64,000 bases of DNA from Fredinandcohnia aciditolerans (GTDB lineage: Bacteria; Bacillota; Bacilli; Bacillales; Bacillaceae_L), in NCBI GenBank assembly GCA_003640645.1, contig QGHH01000007.1:62001-126000 (forward strand). Reading direction: 5' to 3'. A program made the translations under genes and the position numbers. The notes beneath the pieces were generated by a model, which was given only the letters and a program-made list of their open reading frames with translations, had not been told where the DNA came from and ran no database searches. Positions 55,431 to 64,000 of this stretch are shown piece by piece (position 1 is the stretch's first letter; each line of letters begins with the position of its first letter).

Positions 55431-57010
55431 CTTCATACGCTCGATGAAGGGGATTCAGCTACTTTTCTTCGGCTCTTTTCCCCTTTATATTCTCGATGAA
55501 GGGGATTCAGCTACTTTTCTTCGGCTCTTTTCCTCTTCATACGCTAAATGAAGGGGATTCAGCAACTCTTCTTCGGCTCTTTTCCTCTTCATATGCTCGA
55601 TGAAGAGGATTCAGCAACTTTTCTTCGGCTCTTTTCCCCTTCATACGCTCGATGAAGGGGATTCTGCAACTTTTCTTCGGCTCTTTTCCTCTTCATACGC
55701 TCGATGAAGAGGATTCAGCAACTTTTCTTCGGCTCTTTTCCTCTTCATACGCTCGATGAAGAGGATTCAGAAACATTTCTTCGGCTCTTTTCCTCTTCAT
55801 ACGCTCGATGAAGAGGATTCAGAAACATTTCTTCGGCTCTTTTCCTCTTCATACGCTCGATGAAGAGGATTCAGCAACTTTTCTTCGGCTCTTTTCCTCT
55901 TCATACGCTCGATGAAGAGGATTCAGAAACATTTCTTCGGCTCTTTTCCTCTTCATACGCTCGATGAAGAGGATTCAGAAACATTTCTTCGGCTCTTTTC
56001 CTCTTCATACGCTCGATGAAGAGGATTCAGCAACTTTTCTTCGGCTCTTTTCCTCTTCATACGCTCGATGAAGAGGATTCAGAAACATTTCTTCGGCTCT
56101 TTTCCTCTTCATACGCTCGATGAAGAGGATTCAGAAACATTTCTTCGGCTCTTTTCCTCTTCATACGCTCGATGAAGAGGATTCAGAAACATTTCTTCGG
56201 CTCTTTTCCTCTTCATACGCTCGATGAAGAGGATTCAGAAACATTTCTTCGGCTCTTTTCCTCTTCATACGCTCGATGAAGAGGATTCAGAAACATTTCT
56301 TCGGCTCTTTTCCTCTTCATACGCTCGATGAAGAGGATTCAGAAACATTTCTTCGGCTCTTTTCCTCTTCATACGCTCGATGAAGAGGATTCAGCAACTT
56401 TTCTTCGGCTCTTTTCCTCTTCATACGCTCGATGAAGAGGATTCAGAAACATTTCTTCGGCTCTTTTCCTCTTCATACGCTCGATGAAGAGGATTCAGAA
56501 ACATTTCTTCGGCTCTTTTCCTCTTCATACGCTCGATGAAGAGGATTCAGAAACATTTCTTCGGCTCTTTTCCTCTTCATACGCTCGATGAAGAGGATTC
56601 AGAAACATTTCTTCGGCTCTTTTCCTCTTCATACGCTCGATGAAGAGGATTCAGAAACATTTCTTCGGCTCTTTTCCTCTTCATACGCTCGATGAAGAGG
56701 ATTCAGCAACTTTTCTTCGGCTCTTTTCCTCTTCATACGCTCGATGAAGAGGATTCAGAAACATTTCTTCGGCTCTTTTCCTCTTCATACGCTCGATGAA
56801 GAGGATTCAGAAACATTTCTTCGGCTCTTTTCCTCTTCATACGCTCGATGAAGAGGATTCAGCAACTTTTCTTCGGCTCTTTTCCTCTTCATACGCTCGA
56901 TGAAGGGGATTCTGCAACTCTCCATTGCTCTTTTCCCTTCATACGCTCAATGAAGAGGATTCAGCAACGTTTCTTCGGCTCTTTTTCCTCTTCATACGCT
57001 CGATGAAGCG
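55431..57010. repeat. 52-bp tandem repeat array II (about 30 units)
   Basis: A 52-base unit beginning CTTCATACGCTCGATGAAGA is repeated about 30 times with one single-base slippage near 56980. The unit holds the inverted repeat CTTCAT-N7-ATGAAG and the constant segment CTTCGGCTCTTTTCC. Two variants alternate, CAGCAACTTTT (A) and CAGAAACATTT (B), in the order A-BB-A-BB-A-B6-A-B5-A-BB-A for the inner units. The first five and last two units are the most diverged. There is no spacer between units and no gene. Confidence 0.95.
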
Positions 57011-57090
57011 AGGGCACAAGCAGCACGGGGTTGTCTATTGCATTTTCGATATATCCCCTTCTTTTTGTATCATCAAAATCTTTCAAAATA

Positions 57091-57120
57091 GTGAAAAAAG
57101 AGCGAACCTTAAGGGTCCAC
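57091..57120 (-). terminator. terminator of nadX
   Basis: The 7-bp stem with G-U pairs (57102-57108 with 57114-57120) is followed by TCTTTTTT on the minus strand, 34 bases after the stop. The sequence is shared with 22165-22190. Confidence 0.75.
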
Positions 57121-57153
57121 TCCATCAAGTACAGGATATTTTCAAACTTTAAC

Positions 57154-57933
57154 TTATCCACCAATTCTTAGTTTCCCGTTCATTCTTTTTAATGTGCCCA
57201 GAATACTCATTGCCGCTAAATAGCTCGTCTTTGGATTTTCTGGGAGTGGATGATTTGTGATAGAGAATGTTGCTTCGCCAAACTCGCCTGTTATGTCCAC
57301 TTGATGTATGTTTTTTTCAATATGCGGATCAGCCACAAGGCACACTCTTGTTTTTTCTATCCCTACCCCAGCTAGTGACAGTAAAATAGAGATATTCATG
57401 TTTTTTGGAAATTGCTTAATTGCATCAATTGCTTTTCCTTCAAAAACAACCTTCGCCTCTTGGATGTCCTCATCGATGAGCGAGTTGGCAGGTTTTCGAG
57501 TTGTCAACGAAACCCGGTTCACTTTACCTAGTGCGTGTGCATTTTGCAATAAGTCCAAACCGCCAATTGCACCAGACGGCAGATGAACGGTATACTTATG
57601 CTTTTTTACAGGATTACTAATTTCATTCAGCAGTGTTTCATCTGCAAGTGCACCAACACTGATTACAACTACATCCTTTTTCTTGATAACTAGCGGTAAC
57701 AAGGACTTTACTGCCTGTATATTCGCTGCCTCCACAACAATATCGATTTCTGAATCAAGAAATAAGTTGAGATCAGTAAACAATTTCACACCAAATTTTG
57801 ACTCCAACAACCGATATTTTTCTGTATCCCGTACCAAAACGCTTTTTATACGCAGATCATCAAGTTGAGTTTGATTGATTTCTTTCAATAAAAAAGTAGC
57901 AACTGCCCCCGCCCCAATTACACCGATATTCAT
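57154..57933 (-). CDS. nadX: aspartate dehydrogenase (NadX family)
   Basis: This 259-residue enzyme oxidises L-aspartate to iminoaspartate with NAD(P), which can feed NAD synthesis. The N-terminus is IGVIGAGAVATFLLKEI (Rossmann). Further family segments are DIVVEAANIQAVKSL, the VVISVGALAD strand, and HLPSGAIGGLDLLQNA (about 118) with the C-terminal VVADPHIEKNIHQVDI-type sequence (VADPHIEKNIHQVDITGEFG). AAAGGAGG precedes the ATG. It is monocistronic here. A truncated second copy lies at 22222-22318. Confidence 0.87.
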   Translation of the reverse strand: MNIGVIGAGAVATFLLKEINQTQLDDLRIKSVLVRDTEKYRLLESKFGVKLFTDLNLFLDSEIDIVVEAANIQAVKSLLPLVIKKKDVVVISVGALADETLLNEISNPVKKHKYTVHLPSGAIGGLDLLQNAHALGKVNRVSLTTRKPANSLIDEDIQEAKVVFEGKAIDAIKQFPKNMNISILLSLAGVGIEKTRVCLVADPHIEKNIHQVDITGEFGEATFSITNHPLPENPKTSYLAAMSILGTLKRMNGKLRIGG

Positions 57934-58105
57934 AGTTGGCCTCCTTTCGTAAGTAATAGTTACCAGGAAAGACTATTAACCTCTTACTCTATCATAGGCA
58001 ATAAATGGTGCATTTTCCACGATAATGCTTTTCTATTGTTTTCCTTCAGAAAGCAATTCTTTGTTTTACAAAAGATAAGCTGCTGAGCTTCCTTTAACAA
58101 AAATA

Positions 58106-58140
58106 AAGCTTGTAAAGATTCAATGTCTTTACAAGCTTTT
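58106..58140 (-). terminator. terminator of the dus gene
   Basis: The arms AAAGCTTGTAAAGA (58106-58119) and its complement (58127-58140) form a 14-bp stem with T-rich ends. Confidence 0.88.
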
Positions 58141-58149
58141 TTGATTACA

Positions 58150-59118
58150 TTATATATCATTCTCTAACACAAAGTTATCAAGCAGCGCACGTACTTCATC
58201 TGTTGACTTTGTACTCATCAATTGATTTCTTAACTCACTCGCCCCACGAAATCCCTTGACATAAATCTTAAAAAAGCGACGTAGTTGTCCCAAAGAACGT
58301 GATTGTAAATGTGAATACTTGTCAAAAAGATCGAGATGCAATCTTAAAAGATCAAGCAATTCCTTACTGCTATGTTCTTTTGGCTCTTTTTCAAAGGCAA
58401 ATGGGTTTGTAAAAATCCCGCGCCCAATCATAATCCCATCTACACCATATTGATTAGCAAGTTTCATGCCCGTCTGACGGTCAGGAATATCCCCATTAAT
58501 CGTTAAAAGAGTGTCTGGTGCCACCTCGTCACGAAGTTTCTTGATTTCCGGAATCAACTCCCAATGCGCATCAACTTTGCTCATTTCCTCTCTTGTACGC
58601 AAATGAATGGATAAATTAACAATATCTTGTTTCAAGATGTGTGTTAGCCAGTCGCGCCATTCATCAACTTCCGCGTAACCAAGCCTTGTCTTCACGCTAA
58701 CAGGCAGTCCTCCCGCTTTTGCCGCTTGGATGATTTCAGCTGCAACTTCCGGACGGCGGATGAGACCGCATCCCTTTCCATTATCTACGACATTATCAAC
58801 TGGACAACCCATATTGATATCGATCCCCCGAAATCCTTCTTCAGCCATACCAATACTCATTTTTCGAAAATGGTCGGGCGTGTCTCCCCAAATGTGAGCC
58901 ACAATTGGTTGTTCATCTTCAGTAAACGTCAAACGCCCGCGTACACTTTGCTGCCCCTCTGGATGACAATAACTATCCGTGTTCGTAAACTCTGTAAAAA
59001 ACACATCAGGTCTGCCAGCTTTACTTACTACATGTCGGAAAACAACATCCGTCACATCTTCCATTGGTGCAAGTATAAAAAACGGCCTTGGTAGATCACG
59101 CCAAAAATTATCTTTCAT
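58150..59118 (-). CDS. dus: tRNA-dihydrouridine synthase (Dus family)
   Basis: This flavin enzyme of about 322 residues reduces uridine in tRNA. It has [18 protein letters not shown] at the start, [12 protein letters not shown] (about 100), the catalytic Cys and Lys region [19 protein letters not shown] (about 115), VKTRLGYAE, and the FMN-phosphate site NGDIPDR and GIMIGRGIF. Which uridine is modified is not clear. The ATG at 59118 gives the usual N-terminus; an in-frame TTG at 59130 is closer to GAGAGG but adds four atypical residues. Confidence 0.9.
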   Translation of the reverse strand: MKDNFWRDLPRPFFILAPMEDVTDVVFRHVVSKAGRPDVFFTEFTNTDSYCHPEGQQSVRGRLTFTEDEQPIVAHIWGDTPDHFRKMSIGMAEEGFRGIDINMGCPVDNVVDNGKGCGLIRRPEVAAEIIQAAKAGGLPVSVKTRLGYAEVDEWRDWLTHILKQDIVNLSIHLRTREEMSKVDAHWELIPEIKKLRDEVAPDTLLTINGDIPDRQTGMKLANQYGVDGIMIGRGIFTNPFAFEKEPKEHSSKELLDLLRLHLDLFDKYSHLQSRSLGQLRRFFKIYVKGFRGASELRNQLMSTKSTDEVRALLDNFVLENDI

Positions 59119-59130
59119 AGTAAAACTCAA

Positions 59131-59473
59131 ATCCTCTCTATATCAACACGATGTCAAACTTTCATCCGAAAGTTACGCTCAGAAATGTTCATGCTTCATT
59201 TATAGCTATAGCATTCATAAATCCTTTTTATCAAACTATAATAACTTTAAAAATTATAAACTTTACTATATCAAATTTAAAGCGTAAAGAAAATCGGGTA
59301 AAAAAAGGTAGGTTTGGGAGGGGGTGTTTGAAGATACTGATAGGTTATTTACATCAATAAACTGGGAATATAAATGCATAGATTGCCTAGGTAATAGACA
59401 ACATTAAATATGCATTCATATCCTCCGATCTTTCAAATACCAACGAGAAATTCGGTAGCTCCTCTAGTGGTTC
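59131..59473. other. AT-rich intergenic region with no recognised gene
   Basis: These 343 bases lie between arsC and dus. Short frames exist but lack ribosome binding sites and recognisable sequence. A weak hairpin (about 59427-59456) could end the ars transcript. Confidence 0.5.
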
Positions 59474-59893
59474 TTATTCACCTGTTTCAGCAAATCGTTG
59501 AATTCTTTCACCAATTTGTTCACGCACTCGTTGGAACACTGCCCATTTCTCCTCTTCCGTACCTTGAGCTTTCGCAGGATCATCGAATCCCCAATGATCA
59601 CGTTTAACATGTGGTGGTGTCGTTGGACACTTATCAGCAGCATCTCCACATAAAGTTACGACAAAATCAGCATGGTTTAGGATTTCAGGGTCAATTATAT
59701 CTGAAGTTTGATTGGATATATCAATACCAATTTCGTTCATCGCTTTTACTGCATTAGGATTCAAACCATGCGCTTCAATTCCTGCACTTAATACGTTCCA
59801 CTCTTCTCCTAGATACTTTTTCCCCCACCCTTCAGCCATTTGGCTTCTGCATGAGTTACCAGTACATAAAAAGTAAATTGTTTTTTTAGACAT
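59474..59893 (-). CDS. arsC: arsenate reductase, thioredoxin-coupled
   Basis: This 139-residue enzyme of the low-molecular-weight phosphatase fold reduces arsenate to arsenite. The active loop is Cys10-TGNS-Cys15-Arg16, and the redox pair Cys82 and Cys89 lies in [10 protein letters not shown]. These positions are identical to the B. subtilis/S. aureus enzyme, so it should use thioredoxin. It is the last gene of arsR-arsB-arsC, 21 bases after arsB. Confidence 0.96.
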   Translation of the reverse strand: MSKKTIYFLCTGNSCRSQMAEGWGKKYLGEEWNVLSAGIEAHGLNPNAVKAMNEIGIDISNQTSDIIDPEILNHADFVVTLCGDAADKCPTTPPHVKRDHWGFDDPAKAQGTEEEKWAVFQRVREQIGERIQRFAETGE

Positions 59894-59914
59894 AAACGAA
59901 GTCTCCTTTGTTGT

Positions 59915-61213
59915 TTAATGAATAATAAGTAACCAGATATATAATCCAACTAGAGTAATGAACAAAGTCGGAATGGTTAAAATAATACCAGTCTTAAAGT
60001 ATGTTCCCCACGAAATCTTAACACCCTTTTGGGCAAGTACATGTAGCCATAATAGCGTTGCAAGAGAACCAATTGGTGTAATTTTTGGACCTAAATCTGA
60101 ACCAATAACATTCGCATAGATAAGAGCTTCTCTTATTACACCGCTTGTATTTGTATCTGCAATTGCTAGAGCATCTATCATGACAGTCGGCATGTTATTC
60201 ATAACTGAGGACAGAATCGCTGCAATGAATCCCATTCCGATTGTTGCCGCAAATAATCCATGATCAGCAGTAAACTGAATTAGGTTTGCTAGGATATCTG
60301 TAAGCCCAACATTTCTTAACCCATATACAACTACATACATTCCTATTGAAAAAAAGACGATAGCCCACGGAGCACCTTTTACTACTGTACGTGTATTCAC
60401 GGCTGAACTTCTCCTAGCCATGAAGAGGAAGAAGATTGCCACAATACTTGCGATAATTGATACAGGAATTCCTGTAAATTCACTTGCAAAGTATCCAATA
60501 AGTAGTATCCCTAACACAATCCAAGATAATCTGAACATCTTCAGGTCACGAATCGCTTCTACTGGCTTTTTCAATTGAGTCATATCATAATTCTTTGGAA
60601 TGCTCTTACGGAAAAATAAATATAAGACCAAAATACTTGCTGCTAACGAAAAGAGATTGGGAACAATCATTCTTGATGCAAACTCTGCAAAACCAATTCC
60701 AAAAAAGTCTGCTGAAACAATATTTACTAAGTTACTAACGACAAGTGGCAGAGATGTCGTATCTGCAATAAATCCACTAGCTATAATAAATGGGAATACC
60801 ATTTTTTCATTGAAGTTTAGATTTCGAACCATCGCTAATACGATTGGAGTTAAAATTAATGCTGCTCCGTCGTTAGCAAAGAATGCAGCTACTAATGCAC
60901 CTAAAATAGATACATACACAAACATTCGAACTCCATTTCCTTTCGCGGCTCTTGCCATGTGTAAGGCTGACCACTCAAAAAATCCGATTTCATCTAGTAT
61001 TAATGAAATGATAATAATAGCAACAAACGCTAGAGTTGCGTTCCAAACAATGGATGTAACATCGATTACATCTTTAAAATCCACTACTCCAACGATTAGA
61101 GCTAAGACAGCTCCACCACATGCAGACCAACCAATGGATAAACCTTTAGGTTGCCATATAACCAAGACTAGTGTAATTAAGAAAATAACTGAAGCTAAAA
61201 TTACTGATATCAA
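59915..61213 (-). CDS. arsB: arsenite efflux pump (ArsB/NhaD superfamily)
   Basis: This 432-residue membrane protein has about 12 helices and exports arsenite using the membrane potential. Typical segments are [39 protein letters not shown] (about 112), the [19 protein letters not shown] loop and [17 protein letters not shown] (about 325). The wording matches ArsB rather than Acr3. It is between arsR and arsC. Confidence 0.93.
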   Translation of the reverse strand: MISVILASVIFLITLVLVIWQPKGLSIGWSACGGAVLALIVGVVDFKDVIDVTSIVWNATLAFVAIIIISLILDEIGFFEWSALHMARAAKGNGVRMFVYVSILGALVAAFFANDGAALILTPIVLAMVRNLNFNEKMVFPFIIASGFIADTTSLPLVVSNLVNIVSADFFGIGFAEFASRMIVPNLFSLAASILVLYLFFRKSIPKNYDMTQLKKPVEAIRDLKMFRLSWIVLGILLIGYFASEFTGIPVSIIASIVAIFFLFMARRSSAVNTRTVVKGAPWAIVFFSIGMYVVVYGLRNVGLTDILANLIQFTADHGLFAATIGMGFIAAILSSVMNNMPTVMIDALAIADTNTSGVIREALIYANVIGSDLGPKITPIGSLATLLWLHVLAQKGVKISWGTYFKTGIILTIPTLFITLVGLYIWLLIIH

Positions 61214-61266
61214 TAGATAACCTCCTACTACTTACTTAGATGTATTAGAATACTCCTGTTGCATAC

Positions 61267-61563
61267 TTAACAATCGCATTTAATAATCGCGATTTCTTGC
61301 AATTGATCGATAATAGACTGAATATATGGAGGTAAATCATCATTTAATCGATAATGTTTCCAAGTACCAGAGGGTCTTTCAAGAACAATTCCAGCATCCT
61401 TCAACTTTTTCAATTGTTGACTAACCGCTGGTTGAGAAATATTTAAAACATCGACAAAATCACAAACACATACTTCCCCTTTTTTAAGGCATGATAATAG
61501 CTTTAATCTGTTGGGGTCACTCACAGCTTTTAGCTGTTTAGCCATTAATTCAATGTTCTCCAA
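61267..61563 (-). CDS. arsR: ArsR-family arsenite-responsive repressor
   Basis: This 98-residue winged-helix repressor dimer releases DNA when As(III) binds. The metal site CVCDF (about residues 32-36) and the recognition helix ISQPAVSQQLKKLKDAG are visible, and the protein ends in CDC. The TTG at 61563 has GGAG 9 bases upstream; an ATG seven codons in is the alternative. It is the first gene of the ars operon. Confidence 0.93.
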   Translation of the reverse strand: MENIELMAKQLKAVSDPNRLKLLSCLKKGEVCVCDFVDVLNISQPAVSQQLKKLKDAGIVLERPSGTWKHYRLNDDLPPYIQSIIDQLQEIAIIKCDC

Positions 61564-61593
61564 ATCAGTCTTCTCCTTCCTACATAAAGATCC

Positions 61594-61644
61594 GCCTATA
61601 TAACCTTTTACTTATATAATATTTTGCTTATATAAAAATCGCAA
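61594..61644 (-). promoter_or_regulatory. ars promoter with overlapping operator
   Basis: TTGCGA at 61644-61639, a 17-base spacer and TATTAT at 61621-61616 form a good promoter on the minus strand. Three copies of TATATAA (about 61597, 61613 and 61629) overlap the spacer, the -10 and the start region, as expected for an ArsR operator. Confidence 0.7.
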
Positions 61645-61786
61645 CCCTTATTTTAAATGCATATCAATCAATTACAAAACACGTCAAATCTATCTTTCCT
61701 AATTAGTATAAATGCCTTACATTCTTTGATTCACACTTGACCAATAATTTCTCTTTGATTTTGAGTAGATGCTTGCATATTGCATG

Positions 61787-61827
61787 ATAAAAAAAATAAC
61801 CAATCCATACATTTCAGACTGGTCATT
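61787..61827 (-). terminator. terminator after the ArsN1-like gene
   Basis: The 11-bp stem with two G-U pairs (61817-61827 with 61795-61805) is followed by eight Ts on the minus strand, 26 bases after the stop. Confidence 0.88.
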
Positions 61828-61852
61828 ACACATAAATTGCTTTCTTATCCTA

Positions 61853-62350
61853 CTAAACTAACAATTTCTCCATTGCCATAACATCAATAAATTGGTCATC
61901 AATTTTTCCCTGATTTTTAAATATGCCTACTTCTCTATATCCACTTTTTTTATAAAGTCCTTGACCAAGTTCATTAAACGGAAAAGTAAATAAGACAATT
62001 TTGTGGAATGCGTTTTCCTTAGCCAACTTCTCGATTGTGGAAAGTAATTTTCCTCCTATACCTCTTCCACGATAATCTCTTCTAACATAGACAGATAAAT
62101 CAGCAACCCCATTATAGGCAGATCGACTATTATACTGATTTAGACTTGCCCATCCAACAATTTCTCCTTCAACCTCGGCTATTATAACCTTAAAACGTCC
62201 AGTATGTTGATGAAACCAGGCAAGCATAAAAGCCTTATCTTTTGTAGAAGTTTCCAAAGTTGCAATTCGATCCTCAATACCCTCATTATAAATTAAAAGG
62301 ATATCATCAATATCGTTAGTAGAAGCGATACGGATATTGATATTTCTCAT
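61853..62350 (-). CDS. arsN1: GNAT N-acetyltransferase, probable ArsN1 (arsinothricin/phosphinothricin type)
   Basis: This 165-residue acetyl-CoA-dependent acetyltransferase has the wording of the PAT/ArsN1 group. It has LLIYNEGIEDRIATLET near the N-terminus, GWASLNQYNSRSAYNGVADLSVYVRRDYRG (split, about 67-96), the acetyl-CoA loop RRDYRGRGIGGKLL, and FTFPFNELGQGLYKKSGYREVG near the C-terminus. ArsN1 enzymes acetylate the amino group of arsinothricin. Its place directly upstream of the ars operon supports that role; phosphinothricin, methionine sulfoximine or another amine remain possible. It has its own terminator. Confidence 0.78.
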   Translation of the reverse strand: MRNINIRIASTNDIDDILLIYNEGIEDRIATLETSTKDKAFMLAWFHQHTGRFKVIIAEVEGEIVGWASLNQYNSRSAYNGVADLSVYVRRDYRGRGIGGKLLSTIEKLAKENAFHKIVLFTFPFNELGQGLYKKSGYREVGIFKNQGKIDDQFIDVMAMEKLLV

Positions 62351-62530
62351 AAAAAGTTTCCTCCCCTACAGTTCCGTTTTTCATATAGACTATAACTTAT
62401 ATACTGGTAATTTGAAACTGTAATTTTGTACAATTCCTCACACCATTTGTTACTAAATTAGACTTTAATAACCAGTGAAATAAAACAAAAAAGCTAATGG
62501 GATATAAAATCCTCATAAATCTCCAACAAA

Positions 62531-62558
62531 AAAAACGAGAAAATGAATTCTCGTTTTT
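62531..62558 (-). terminator. terminator of the creatininase-family gene
   Basis: The arms AAAAACGAGAA (62531-62541) and its complement (62548-62558) with a T-run on the minus strand lie 8 bases after the stop. Confidence 0.9.
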
Positions 62559-62565
62559 ATCTAAA

Positions 62566-63411
62566 TTATAACCATTCACCGTATTTTGGTAGACTGTCGT
62601 TTTGTGTATACTCATCTGTTTTTCGTAAAAGATTAACAATCGTTGGCATATCCAATTTTTCAATAAACTCTTCAATTGCAAGAATGCCTGAATCTGCTAA
62701 TTCTTCACGATGTTCTTCAGATGTAATAAGTGGTGTTGGTAGATGGTCAGACGCTTGATCAAAATATGAACCTATTGCCCCCGATTGCAGTGCATATTTA
62801 CCAAGTGCATTCCCCGGGTTTTTACTCATGCCCTTTAACATACTCTGTATATCATAGGTCACTGAGTTTGACTCTGGAACATTCATCGGAACATCTTCCA
62901 ATCTACCTAGTATTTTGTAAGCCCCAATGCTAATATCATTGAATTTCTCCATAAACGAAAAGCTTAAATCTGCAACACTTTCAGTTGCTTTAATCATGTC
63001 AATATAAAGGATTGGTACTTTTGTTTCCTCAAAGAAATCACGAACCATTCCGCTTAATGTTATGTGAGCAGGGCCATGACAAGTAACATATACCTGTCTT
63101 CTAAAACCCTGTTTTAAAAGTGATTTAGCTATTGCTTCTAAGTATCTCATACCCTCTTTAACACTTATATTAACGGTCCCGCGAGCCATCGCTGTCCCGC
63201 CAGCGAAGAAATATGGCAGGTTGTGAAGAACGAGGCCATTTGTCGCCTCTGCCATTTTTAACGCAAGTGCTTCGGCAATTACCGTTTCTGTATCAAGCGG
63301 AAGTGCTCCGTGCGTTTCTGTTACACCAACAGGTACAAAAATCAGATCATTTTGTTGCAGGTATTCTTCTACTTCCCCGTTTGTGCATTTAGATAGGAAC
63401 CGAGTTCTCAT
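62566..63411 (-). CDS. creatininase/creatinine amidohydrolase-family protein
   Basis: This 281-residue metal-dependent amidohydrolase belongs to the creatininase fold. Metal ligands are suggested by VTETHGALPLDTET (Glu and His at about 31-33, Asp at about 40) and a later CHGPAH (about 113) in place of the usual NGHGGN. The AGGTAMARGTVNISV loop fits the family. Members act on creatinine, folate-derived intermediates or formamidopyrimidines. It is cotranscribed with a GPH-type sugar transporter whose gene ends 62 bases upstream. AAGGAGG lies 10 bases before the ATG. The substrate is unknown. Confidence 0.78.
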   Translation of the reverse strand: MRTRFLSKCTNGEVEEYLQQNDLIFVPVGVTETHGALPLDTETVIAEALALKMAEATNGLVLHNLPYFFAGGTAMARGTVNISVKEGMRYLEAIAKSLLKQGFRRQVYVTCHGPAHITLSGMVRDFFEETKVPILYIDMIKATESVADLSFSFMEKFNDISIGAYKILGRLEDVPMNVPESNSVTYDIQSMLKGMSKNPGNALGKYALQSGAIGSYFDQASDHLPTPLITSEEHREELADSGILAIEEFIEKLDMPTIVNLLRKTDEYTQNDSLPKYGEWL

Positions 63412-63473
63412 CGAATAACATCCTCCTTAAAAATTATAAATGTATATATTTAATAGATAAGTCATTGGTTTTA

Positions 63474-64000
63474 TCAGTTTTGAGCTCTTCTTTCTTTTAA
63501 TGTTCTATACATTTCTTGAGCTTTAGTGTTATTCAAGTTAAAGATTAACGCAATACCGATAATCATTAAGAGAAAAGACAAAATAGGTAATCCGTTATAC
63601 ATACGTAAAACACCTTCTGCTACTTCTTGAGTTTGAGAAGTTTGTCCAGAAACAAATCCGACCCAACCTAGAGCATAACTACCTAGTGCAGAACCAACAC
63701 CCATTCCTACTTTACGTGAGAATGAATAAATGGAGTAAAGTGTTCCATCATATCGTTTGCCAGTTTGAAGTTCTGTAAAATCTAAACAATCTGTTACAAG
63801 TGCCCATACGATCATAACAAAAACCATATTTGCGATTGTTGCGATATTATAGGCTACTATATACACGTAAACATTCTCAATAATAAAAATGGTTAGGAGT
63901 GTAGAAGCTATTAAACTAAAGCTTGCCGTACTAATGACCATATTACGCTTACCAAACTTCTTAACTAACGTAGGGACAAAAATAAACAGTACCAGTGTAA
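63474..64000 (-). CDS. GPH/MelB-family cation:sugar symporter (N-terminal part outside window)
   Basis: The frame runs to the right edge without a start, so at least 175 C-terminal residues are seen. It begins LFIFVPTLVKKFGKRNMV and continues through YNIATIANMVFVMIVWALVTDCLDFTE (split), the GPH motif ELQTGKRYDGTLYSIYSFSRKVGMG and the last two helices. Family members import melibiose, xylosides or glucuronides. The cytoplasmic tail KAQEMYRTLKERR is typical. The internal ATG at 63941 is not the real start. Confidence 0.87.
   Translation of the reverse strand, partial: TLVLFIFVPTLVKKFGKRNMVISTASFSLIASTLLTIFIIENVYVYIVAYNIATIANMVFVMIVWALVTDCLDFTELQTGKRYDGTLYSIYSFSRKVGMGVGSALGSYALGWVGFVSGQTSQTQEVAEGVLRMYNGLPILSFLLMIIGIALIFNLNNTKAQEMYRTLKERRAQN

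Noticed and set aside
54859-55447. Open frames with repeated peptides across the GC-rich array
   Set aside because: The period of 52 bases shifts frame each unit, so repeated peptides arise in every frame. There are no ribosome sites and no known domain.
55431-57010. CRISPR array
   Set aside because: The whole 52-base unit repeats without unique spacers, and no cas genes are nearby.
62397-62681. 94-codon minus-strand frame overlapping the creatininase-family gene
   Set aside because: It is a shadow of the creatininase 3' end and its terminator, with no ribosome site.

Overview
The window looks like chromosomal DNA of a low-G+C, Gram-positive, endospore-former-type bacterium of the family Bacillaceae. 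The evidence is the AGGAGG-type ribosome binding sites, TTG/GTG starts, LacI/CcpA-type cre sites, L-box and S-box riboswitches, lipoprotein binding proteins, and many genes whose closest relatives I recognise from Bacillus (YidC2/MifM, YbcC/NdhF/YbcF/YbcI, GlvA/GlvC/GlvR, Hut, YtoA). It is mostly metabolic 'housekeeping plus nutrient scavenging' sequence. I see no prophage, transposase, rRNA, tRNA or CRISPR array.

Layout: 1-1004, a YidC2 insertase behind a MifM-like arrest peptide; 1096-6386, a bicarbonate-uptake cluster (DabA, DabB, MpsC-like, degenerate carbonic anhydrase); 6594-9337, a lysine-riboswitch-controlled amino-acid ABC transporter; 9518-10699, a nucleoside transporter; 10876-17466, a hydroxy-acid/sugar-acid catabolic locus (split UxaA-type dehydratase, LarA-type Ni-enzyme, KdgT permease, glycerate kinase, divergent CdaR regulator); 17582-26518, single genes (amino-acid permease, CDF metal exporter, GGDEF-EAL protein, UvrA-like ATPase, gamma-carbonic anhydrase, aldo/keto reductase); 26803-31188, a SAM-riboswitch-controlled MetNIQ transporter plus a flavin monooxygenase; 31275-35141, maltose PTS utilisation (glvA, glvC, glvR); 35283-41264, the hutHUIG histidine-degradation operon with an attenuator leader; 41368-49853, a TRAP-transporter catabolic operon with dehydrogenases, an FGGY kinase and a class I aldolase under an RpiR regulator; 50146-54789, a two-component system with an MMPL exporter; 54870-57010, about 2.1 kb of non-coding 52-bp tandem repeats; 57154-64000, aspartate dehydrogenase, a Dus enzyme, an arsenic operon with a probable ArsN1 acetyltransferase, a creatininase-family enzyme and the end of a GPH sugar transporter.

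The observations I consider strongest are: (i) a MifM-like arrest peptide whose 3' end overlaps a 12-bp stem that hides the yidC ribosome binding site; (ii) three separate tandem arrays, of different sequence but all with a 52-bp period and a palindromic core; (iii) a 163-166-bp multi-hairpin element present twice, each time directly after a stop codon inside a catabolic operon; (iv) a glycerate kinase gene whose conserved N-terminus begins at an ATC codon behind a good ribosome binding site; (v) a hut leader with UAG-triplet clusters next to an intrinsic terminator but no hutP gene nearby; (vi) a broken, truncated copy of the aspartate dehydrogenase gene that keeps its terminator; and (vii) a TRAP/kinase/aldolase operon whose substrate I cannot name. 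All function calls come from reading the translations by eye; no database search was run.
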